From positions 2,790,001-2,854,000 of the forward strand of contig CM065312.1 of NCBI GenBank assembly GCA_033032175.1: 64,000 nt of DNA, given 5' to 3'. Position numbers and translations under genes: made by a program. The notes beneath the pieces are model-generated. The model did no database searches, was not told the origin of the DNA, and was given only the letters and a program-made list of their open reading frames with translations. The DNA is from Saturnia japonica. Its lineage: Eukaryota; Arthropoda; Insecta; Lepidoptera; Saturniidae. This document shows, piece by piece, positions 57,689 through 64,000 of this stretch. Position 1 is the first letter of the stretch. The number at the start of each line of letters is the position of its first letter.

Positions 57689-60011
57689 ACTCTGTGGAAC
57701 GATCCATTTTCTTTTCTATCGAGTGAAGTCGTGGTAGCGCCATATTGTAGCTATTAGGTAGTACTACGTCGTCGCGGCGCCACGGTAGACCTACTTCGTA
57801 GCCTTCACTGCGTTGTTGGATCATTCCGTCGAGTATTCGGGTCGCGCGCTTGTCGGCGTCGCTGATTCTCGGTTCGCGGGCTACGCCGAGCGCGTCTATT
57901 TTAAAGTGCCGTTCTACGAGCTCGTGTAGACTTTCGTTCCGGATCTCGCTGCCAGTGTTGCGTTCAGGTGCGTATATGTGTAGCAGGGCTTCGCTGTGGC
58001 CGATGATCACGTGTGGTGCGGTTCTGTGCACCACCCAACCCAGTTGAGTTTTCGACGCCGCCGGCTGGTTCGGTTTGCCGACGCGTAGCTCTCTGGATAC
58101 GATCATCTCCCAGTGGTCCGTACCTATCAATATACGCGGCCTCGCCTTCTCATAGCACACCTGCTTCACTTTCAAATTGCGCAAGTGAGCGTGTTGGAGT
58201 GTGCTTAGAGACACTGTTTGTTCGCGCAGTCGGAGTCCTTTTATCGTTCGAGCTCGGAACTCGTACTTCTTGTTGCCACCCGGTTCGTACAACTTCGCTT
58301 GTACAATTTGGCTATTCGTGTACTCTTTGCCCATATTGACGCCTTGTAGTTGCAGTGGATGTGACGGTCCATGCGCTCCGATGTCCTTGGCCAAGTCCTC
58401 GTCGATTAGCGATATAGTCGAGCCCTCGTCCAACAGAGCGTACGTGTTCACCGCTCCTTTGGGGCCCGATATAGTTACCGGACAGATTTTTAGTTTAATC
58501 TGTATCGGTTCTATTGTTGTTGCGACAGCCATTACCGTCTCGCTCGTTGACGGTGTCACGTTGTTCTGAGCTTGCTCTTCGCTATCGCTTGGTCTGTCGT
58601 TGTGAAGCGACGAGTGATGCGGACGACGACAGGAGTTAATACCGCACGGCTTTCCTTTGCAGTACACACGACGATGGCGTTTGTCAACACATTTGAAACA
58701 GACGCCTTTGCTCTTTACTAGCTCCCACCGTTGCTCGACGTTAAGTGCCTTGTATTGCGGGCACCGAGACAACGGATGGGGCTTATCGCAGCTAGGACAC
58801 AGATGTTCGGTTTCTGTGTCCACCGTAGCAAAGACGTTCTGTCTGTTTCTGGCGGCGACTTGCGGTGCGGCAGGCTTCAATACTTCGCGTCTAGAGGTCG
58901 CTGTCAAAGCGGTGGCGGGCGCATATGTGTGTTTTATCGCGCGGCTCGCTTCACGCATTAGGAAGCGTGATAATACAACGACCTCTGGATCCGTTGTTCC
59001 CTCGTTCTCTTCCGCATAGTCGCACCACCGGGACTTCAGGTGTGGGCTAAGTTTTTCTACTACTTCCCGAGCCAGCATCGGGTTGTACAGGTAGCTCCGC
59101 TTGTCGAGATTTAGTAAAACACAGACTATGTTTTGTAGTTTTACTGCGAACGCGTTCAGTTCGTTTGCGGTAGCTCCGGGTCGTGGTAATTTCCGCATAT
59201 CATCCAGCGCCTTGTCTATAATTACTTCCGGCCTGCTAAAACATTGTTCCAGTGTCCGCATGATTTCATCAGGATTGTTCGCGGTGTTAAGTAGCGCTGC
59301 CACTGCGTCGCGGGCGTCCCCACGCAGGCTGTTACGTAGGCGCGCTATGTTTTCTATCGGCGAGAAACGATACAGCTGCGTGGAGTCCCTCATAGCTGCT
59401 TTGAATGGCAGCCACTCGTTGATCGCTCCAGTGAATACAGGTAAGTCGGCGGCTTGGCGTGGCGGTGGATGAGTATGCGTCATCTTTTCTAGTATCGCGG
59501 CGAGCTGTTTAATATCTCTGCTCGATTGCGGACGGGCACGTCGTTCAGGCCTGCGTTCGTCTTGTTGCCGCGCGTCGTTACGGGTACACGGTAATTGCTC
59601 CCCCCGTGTAGCTTCGGGCCGTGAGCGGAGCCAGTCATCCACTCGGTGAATACGTTCATCTGGCTCCTCGTTCGTTTGCTCACGTACGTCCTCTGCTTCA
59701 TCCCGTATCGATGTTAACTCCACGGCGAGGCGTTTCTTTATTAATTCCGCCTCCATACGGAGTTCTTCACGGCGAATTGCGGCTAATTTCTCTTCCGCTT
59801 GTAGCTCGGCGAGGCGTGATCGCATAGTCGCACTCGTCGTCGATCTGTGTGAGCGTGGCGGGGAAACGTGGCCTGTTCTGACGTCAGTGCGAGCAACAGG
59901 TACAGAGGGTGTTCCCTCCGGTCGGGGTGTGCCCTCAGCCCTCTGTGTGTCTGGCGATAGCGGCGATTCTTCGAATACTCGGACTGTGTTATTTCTGTTT
60001 TGTGATTCCAT
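57606..60011 (-). CDS. BEL gag and protease
   Basis: An 801-codon frame starting MESQNRNNTVRVFEESPLSP. It has a coiled, charged N-terminal part (LQAEEKLAAIRREELRMEAE), a capsid-like central region (DLPVFTGAINEWLPFKAAMR), zinc-knuckle cysteines (CPSCDKPHPLSRCPQ, GVCFKCVDKRHRRVYC), and the aspartic protease with the BEL-type motif YALLDEGSTISLIDEDLA. It continues to the start of the RT connection (TSQIKNLFKKGYG) and stops at 57606, out of frame with pol. BEL elements usually encode gag-pol in one frame, so this looks like a single indel between 57606 and 57688, or a frameshift site. Confidence 0.9.
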   Translation of the reverse strand: MESQNRNNTVRVFEESPLSPDTQRAEGTPRPEGTPSVPVARTDVRTGHVSPPRSHRSTTSATMRSRLAELQAEEKLAAIRREELRMEAELIKKRLAVELTSIRDEAEDVREQTNEEPDERIHRVDDWLRSRPEATRGEQLPCTRNDARQQDERRPERRARPQSSRDIKQLAAILEKMTHTHPPPRQAADLPVFTGAINEWLPFKAAMRDSTQLYRFSPIENIARLRNSLRGDARDAVAALLNTANNPDEIMRTLEQCFSRPEVIIDKALDDMRKLPRPGATANELNAFAVKLQNIVCVLLNLDKRSYLYNPMLAREVVEKLSPHLKSRWCDYAEENEGTTDPEVVVLSRFLMREASRAIKHTYAPATALTATSRREVLKPAAPQVAARNRQNVFATVDTETEHLCPSCDKPHPLSRCPQYKALNVEQRWELVKSKGVCFKCVDKRHRRVYCKGKPCGINSCRRPHHSSLHNDRPSDSEEQAQNNVTPSTSETVMAVATTIEPIQIKLKICPVTISGPKGAVNTYALLDEGSTISLIDEDLAKDIGAHGPSHPLQLQGVNMGKEYTNSQIVQAKLYEPGGNKKYEFRARTIKGLRLREQTVSLSTLQHAHLRNLKVKQVCYEKARPRILIGTDHWEMIVSRELRVGKPNQPAASKTQLGWVVHRTAPHVIIGHSEALLHIYAPERNTGSEIRNESLHELVERHFKIDALGVAREPRISDADKRATRILDGMIQQRSEGYEVGLPWRRDDVVLPNSYNMALPRLHSIEKKMDRSTEFAAAYTSQIKNLFKKGYGRTLRGTRTD

Positions 60012-60145
60012 TGCGTCTCCCTAGCTTCTCGTAACAACCATTGATCTGGGTACGCCGTTCGTGGATACAGATGTCTTGATAACACGTCGTTTCTTCTTCA
60101 AGCGTTGTTGTAGATCGGCGAAATGTTCTGTTCTTTTTTCTTCCG

Positions 60146-60165
60146 ATCCGGCTTCCGAAGGACCA
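60146..60165 (-). promoter_or_regulatory. BEL primer-binding site (tRNA-Tyr-like)
   Basis: Minus-strand TGGTCCTTCGGAAGCCGGAT, five bases inside the 5' LTR. Apart from two extra bases (GA) it matches the complement of the animal tRNA-Tyr 3' end. Assignment is from memory of the tRNA sequence, so moderate. Confidence 0.6.
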
Positions 60166-60170
60166 GATAA

Positions 60171-60554
60171 TATTGTGAATAAAAGGACGTCCACAATATT
60201 TTAATGTGTGCTAAATTAATAGCGCTTGTTTTATTCTTGTTTCTTACAAAGTTACAGTAGTTCGTAGTAACAATGTGGTTTGTTAATAACGTTCTTGACT
60301 GTAGTTTGCTTGTAGATTCGCTGCTTGTTGCTTGTTGTTGCTGGTGTTGTGGTGTTTCTCGAACTGATCGCCGACTCGCTGCTTGCTTGATCGTTTTAAA
60401 ATACACATATTCATACATATTCAGTGCATATTATTATATCTATTCCTAACACGTATTTATAAACCTTATTCCTAACACGTATTATTTCATTTACTTGTTC
60501 ATTTTATACTATTAGACTATCGTTATTCGCTCGCCCCGCTCGCTGTCCGCAACA
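60171..60554 (-). repeat. BEL 5' LTR
   Basis: 384 bp, the same as 54240-54623 except one base. TATA-like TTTATAAATA near 60453-60462 and AATAAA at 60230-60235, both on the minus strand. It is flanked on its outer side by the AACCG duplicate. Confidence 0.93.
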
Positions 60555-60559
60555 AACCG

Positions 60560-61994
60560 GTACGAAGCTTTTCGAGTTCTTCGTCAACGGCTTGAGCATT
60601 CGCGAGTGCAGCGAAGTCATCTGCTAAAGATACAGCCTCCAAGCGAGACATAGTATCCGCAACCACATTGTCCTCCCTTTTGATGTGAACTATGTCTGTT
60701 GAAAACTGACTTATAAAACTTAGCTGATTGAGTTGTGCTGGTGGAAGTTTTTCTCGCCGTTGCTGGAAAGCATAAATGATAGGCTTGTGGTCTGTGAAAA
60801 TAGTCACATGTTGGACCTCCAGGATGTGTCTAAAGTGCTGCACGCTTTCATAAATGGCAAGAAGTTCCCTATAGTAGGTGGGCCACTCTGCTTGCTTTGC
60901 AGTCAATTTCCTGCTGAAATAAGATAGAGGTTGCCAGCTGTCAGTTTCGTTTTTGCGTTGCTGGAGACAGGAGCCAATATGTGATCCTGACGCGTCGGGG
61001 AACAGACCGAGTTGTGCTTGCTGGCTTGGGTGTTACAACATGGTCGCTGTTGATAAGCTTTCCTTGCAAGCTTCAAATGTTTTTGAAGTTCAGGCGTCCA
61101 GGGGATAGGTTTAGCACCTTTGCTCCCCGCGGCGGCTACGGCATCGATGAGCGGCGCTTGATACTTTGCCGCATAAGGTAGGTATCTACGATAAAAGCTT
61201 ATCATGCCGAGGAACCTACGCATGCCTTGCACAGTCTTGGGTGGAGCATAATCGCGAAGGGCTTGGATGCGGTCGTTAGGAGGGTGAGTCCCTTGGGCGT
61301 TAATGCGGTATCCCAAAAACAAGACTTCAGCTGCTCCAAAAACACATTTTGCTTGATTTATTACCACACCGTACTGTTGAAGGCGCTCGAAAATAATTTT
61401 GAGGTGCTGAATATGCTGGGAACTGTCAATTGAGTGGATCAAAATGTCATCTACGTAAGCAAAGCAAAAATCAAGTCCACGCACCACTTCATCGATAAAC
61501 CTTTGAAAGGTCTGACCAGCATTTCTGAGACCGAAGGTCATATAAGGAAATTCATATAGTCCAAAGGGTGTTATTATGGTTATATCAGAGCTATTAATAG
61601 GTATTTGTTGGTATGCTTTTACTAAATCTATGGTGGAAAATATGGTGGATCCAGCCAGGTTTTGTGAAAAATCCCCTATGTGTCGGACTGGGTACCTGTC
61701 CGGTATGGTGCGGGCATTGAGTGCTCTGTAGTCACCGCATGGTCGCCATGTTGCGTCCTTCTTAGGAGCGAGGTGCAGGGGCGATGACCACGAGCTGCTG
61801 GAAGGTCGTGCGGTACCACATTGTAACATTGCATTAAATTCTTGCTGTGCTATGTGCAATTTTTCTGGGCCTAGGCGGCGGGGACGGCAGCTGACTGGTG
61901 GGCCATCAGTGGTATTGATGTAGTGGACAGTAGTGTGTTTGACTATTCTGTCTATTCCCGGACGACGCATGATGTCCGGAAACTCAGCGAGCAC
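60560..61994 (-). pseudogene. Gypsy reverse transcriptase and RNase H
   Basis: RT frame 60903-61994: [63 protein letters not shown] and the active site FAYVDDILI. Near 61085 the frame shifts, and a stop follows where the RNase H Asp-containing strand begins (LFPDASGSH in the other frame). RNase H resumes at 60523-60906 with YYRELLAIYESVQHFRHILE, TIFTDHKPI and REDNVVADTMSRL, then is cut by the BEL insertion. RT itself keeps its catalytic Asp pair. Confidence 0.9.
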
Positions 61995-62059
61995 CTGCTC
62001 GAAAGGTGAGTTCCCGCATATGACGGCTTTAATGCTGTCCTGGTAAGTGTGCGCTCTTA

Positions 62060-62330
62060 AAGCTGGAATCTACAGCTTGGTCGTACCATCTTTTTAATCA
62101 CGGCGTAATCCTAAATTTAAATTGAGAGAAATACTGCCAAAAGTTTTAATTGAAGTGCCATTGGCAGCACTGAGGTCATATCCACTGCTAATAAAATGGC
62201 CTCTGGCAAATCGCCGGGGAAAACAAGAAATATCAGAGCCAGTGTCAATCAAAAATCTTTGTTTTGTACACCGGTCCAGTACAAACAGGCGACGACTTGA
62301 GAGCGGGCGATCGGTACTCGCAACTACCGA
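62060..62330 (-). pseudogene. Gypsy protease, truncated
   Basis: The minus-strand frame RRLFVLDRCTKQRFLIDTGS continues DISCFPRRFARGHFISSGYD and NLNLGLRRD, then stops near 62093. LIDTGS is the aspartic protease active site. The usual ~100-residue stretch between this point and RT is much shorter here, which suggests an internal deletion. Confidence 0.75.
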
Positions 62331-63184
62331 TCGCTTGTCGCGTTTCCCGAATGATTTTTAGTCCACGTGCATAGCTGTGTACATTTTTGTGCTCGCTTAC
62401 CAAATCGTTCGTGGTACCAACATAGGTCGGGATTCCGTGATTGTGGTGATTGTGAACGGTTGCAGCTACACGATCTGCTGCTGCTACGATTGCGTGACTT
62501 CCCTCTATATGTTCCCCCCGTAGCTGTAAGAGAAGCAACAGCACAGGAGAGGTCTGTTACTTGTTCTTGAAGCGAGAGGAATGCATTCTGTTCCGGTGCT
62601 GGTGGGTTAAGTGAAAGTGTACTAGCACCTACCTCAAGCGGCTGGGATTGTATGTCCATTAGGGTATCAGCTAATTCTGCCAGCTCACCAAGTTCCTCCA
62701 AGCGTTGAGCAGCCAAAATGATCTGCAACTGTCTGGGAAGTCGACTAGACCAGATATATTTCATCAGCTTGTCTGGGAATGCAGGTCCTGCCAGAAATCT
62801 GAGGTGGCGGAGAAACGAAGAGGGCTTCCTGTCGCCAATCTGTTCTTTTTCTAGCAGCCGCCGCATTTTCTCTTCATATGAATCTGAGAATCTAGCAATT
62901 ATTGCAGTTTTTAGAGTCGTGTATGGGTTGGTCTGAGGAGGTGAAATAATAATGTCCTCAACCTCACAAGTGCAACTAGTGTCAAGTAACGATACTACAT
63001 AATAAAATTTTGTTGTTTCTACTGTAATCCGGTTAATGTTGAACTGGGCCTCTAAGCTCGCAAACCAAAGAGCTGGGCGGTCTTTGCAGAACGGAGGGGT
63101 GCGGATGGAAACACGGTGAACCTCTAGAGGTGGGTTCTGCTTATCCTTATCATCAACAGTGTCGGATACGCCACCTTCAGCCAT
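62324..63184 (-). CDS. Gypsy gag
   Basis: 286 codons, intact: MAEGGVSDTVDDKDKQNPPL, RVSIRTPPFCKDRPALWFAS, RRLLEKEQIGDRKPSSFLRH, LRFLAGPAFPDKLMKYIWSS. The C-terminal LCWYHERFGKRAQKCTQLC is C-x2-H-x9-C-x3-C, the distinctive gag motif of the CsRn1/Kabuki clade, in place of the usual CCHC knuckle. It would coat and package the element RNA in the cytoplasm. The only complete gene of this gypsy copy. Confidence 0.88.
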   Translation of the reverse strand: MAEGGVSDTVDDKDKQNPPLEVHRVSIRTPPFCKDRPALWFASLEAQFNINRITVETTKFYYVVSLLDTSCTCEVEDIIISPPQTNPYTTLKTAIIARFSDSYEEKMRRLLEKEQIGDRKPSSFLRHLRFLAGPAFPDKLMKYIWSSRLPRQLQIILAAQRLEELGELAELADTLMDIQSQPLEVGASTLSLNPPAPEQNAFLSLQEQVTDLSCAVASLTATGGTYRGKSRNRSSSRSCSCNRSQSPQSRNPDLCWYHERFGKRAQKCTQLCTWTKNHSGNATSDR

Positions 63185-63388
63185 TTTATAAAAATATTAT
63201 TGAAAGACTATGTGAATGCTAGTATTTCTCTCCGTATTTCTCGGCGTGTGCGCGGTGGTGCTTCGCCCTCTCGAGTGTTAACTTCTTGGTAGACGAGTAA
63301 TGCGAGTATAGCAGGCTTCAGGCCGGCCGGTGCGTCGCTTGTACATGGATCGTCAATTTCCAAGCGTCGGCGAATGTTGCGTCTTTAA

Positions 63389-63403
63389 CCGTCGGGGTCA
63401 CCA
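63389..63403 (-). promoter_or_regulatory. Gypsy primer-binding site (tRNA-Trp)
   Basis: Minus-strand TGGTGACCCCGACGG, two bases inside the 5' LTR. The first 14 bases match the complement of animal tRNA-Trp, the primer known for CsRn1-type elements. Confidence 0.8.
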
Positions 63404-63405
63404 CT

Positions 63406-63632
63406 TATAGGATCGTTTGGCGGATCCTATTAATAAAAAATGCAGCTCAGCGTTTGAATTATTGCTGTATTTATTTTGTCCTAGTAACCGATTACAGAAT
63501 AATATATCTTCCTGTCAGTCCGTGACAGATGTCTTCTTTTATCTTTTTCAAGACTTGAAAGTCAGCCAGTCTATCTTAAACAAAAGAGAATGTGGCTGAA
63601 GTAACAACTATTTATTGTGATAAGTCGCCACA
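63406..63632 (-). repeat. Gypsy 5' LTR
   Basis: 227 bp, two visible differences from the 3' LTR at 52669-52895. ATAT follows at 63633-63636. Confidence 0.92.
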
Positions 63633-63893
63633 ATATAATTTATTTTGTATTATAATCTGACCATACAGCATAACAATGCATCTACCGATTCCAAGTTCTA
63701 TGAGAATAATATCGTCACCCTTATGGTTTATTAGACGCACGATCTATCGCATACGATTTTTGGTGCCGGGAGGTAGGGGGCACGGCCGCAGAATCGAGTA
63801 GCCATAAGTAACTCAGCATAATTCCTTGCGCCAACTCAATAACTTAAGCGCAGCTTACTGCGCCGGCGCATTGAGTTAACTGAAATTTGCACC

Positions 63894-64000
63894 ATGGCAC
63901 AGCAGAATAGTACACGAAGCAAGAGAGTTAGAGAAAAGAATGAGTCGGCAGAACGGCGCGGCGCGGCGGCGCGAGTTGCGTGGGTGTGCGACGCTGTCCC
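63894..64000 (+). CDS. Start of an unidentified GC-rich open frame, cut by the window edge
   Basis: The ATG at 63894 has a strong context (GCACCATGGC). The frame reads MAQQNSTRSKRVREKNESAE, then RRGAAARVAWVCDAV, and is open to the last base. The sequence around it is unusually rich in CpG for this window, as in promoters or first exons. Only 35 codons are visible, so it could be a first exon or chance. No family recognised. Confidence 0.3.
   Translation, partial: MAQQNSTRSKRVREKNESAERRGAAARVAWVCDAV

Larger units (their letters stand above)
54240..60554 (-). mobile_element. BEL/Pao retrotransposon, 6.3 kb, very young
   Basis: Two 384-bp LTRs (54240-54623, 60171-60554) differ at a single base (C against G, near 54358 and 60289). 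The element has a tRNA-Tyr-like primer site, a gag-protease frame (57606-60011) and an RT to integrase frame (54653-57688). Only one frame change separates it from a continuous polyprotein. No envelope gene is present. GC content is high in the coding part compared with the AT-rich surroundings. Confidence 0.95.
52669..63632 (-). mobile_element. Ty3/gypsy (CsRn1-type) retrotransposon, interrupted by BEL
   Basis: Bounded by 227-bp LTRs (52669-52895 and 63406-63632) and by ATAT on both sides (52665-52668, 63633-63636). Removing the BEL insert (54240-60554 plus one 5-bp duplicate) leaves a 4.6-kb element in the order LTR, primer site, gag, protease, RT, RNase H, integrase, purine tract, LTR. The primer site for tRNA-Trp and the Cys-His-Cys-Cys gag motif point to the CsRn1/Kabuki clade. 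Several frameshifts and stops make it non-autonomous. Confidence 0.92.

Noticed and set aside
54957..59827. Many plus-strand open frames of 60-128 codons across the BEL element
   Set aside because: They are antisense shadows of the long, GC-rich gag-pol frames, and none has recognisable protein features.
60098..60418. Glutamine-rich 106-codon frame in the BEL 5' LTR as a host gene
   Set aside because: It lies wholly in the LTR and leader and is repeated in the other LTR; no sign of a separate gene.

Overview
This window is insect genomic DNA, most likely from a moth or butterfly. It is AT-rich, has multi-exon genes with GT-AG introns, and is crowded with transposable elements of types common in Lepidoptera: cecropia-type mariner, a Ty3/gypsy element of CsRn1 type primed by tRNA-Trp, BEL/Pao, jockey- and RTE-like LINEs, Helitron-like ends and hAT-like MITEs. 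No bacterial features, operons or CRISPR arrays are present.

Only two host genes can be reconstructed with confidence, both on the minus strand. The first, about 93-20997, is the histone H3 Thr3 kinase haspin. It has twelve coding exons: a long low-complexity N-terminal half in three exons (17404-20997) and a C-terminal kinase domain split over six or seven exons spread along 16 kb. Its introns hold a three-copy minisatellite, two tRNA-like SINEs, a hAT-like MITE, a tandem duplication and other repeats. The second, 38871-41321, is a three-exon PWWP2A/B-type chromatin reader of about 537 residues.

Between and beyond these genes the window is almost all mobile DNA. At 21-32 kb lie a SINE-like family with a (GAA)n tail (one copy split by a 5'-truncated LINE), two dead mariners, a collapsed LTR element, a solo LTR with two LINE tails inserted at one site, MITEs, and an element with 227-bp inverted arms. 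At 35.9-38.5 kb is a dead Tigger/pogo transposon carrying an RTE LINE fragment flanked by a 9-bp target-site duplication. At 41.5-47.5 kb is a nearly full-length but broken jockey-like LINE whose 5' leader contains a run of short hairpins. At 48-52 kb are a DDE transposase relic, another dead LINE and two inverted SINE copies.

The right end, 52669-63632, is a nested pair. A Ty3/gypsy element (227-bp LTRs, ATAT target duplication) was interrupted at the RNase H/integrase junction by a very young BEL/Pao element (384-bp LTRs differing at one base, 5-bp target duplication). The BEL element is intact apart from one frame change between protease and reverse transcriptase. The last 107 bases hold the start of an unidentified GC-rich open frame that runs off the window.

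I found no clear new biological system. The most unusual items are the hairpin array in the LINE leader, the double LINE insertion bracketed by three copies of one octamer, the nested gypsy/BEL pair with an LTR reading frame fused to integrase, the inverted-arm element, and the unresolved haspin exon 4-5-6 region.
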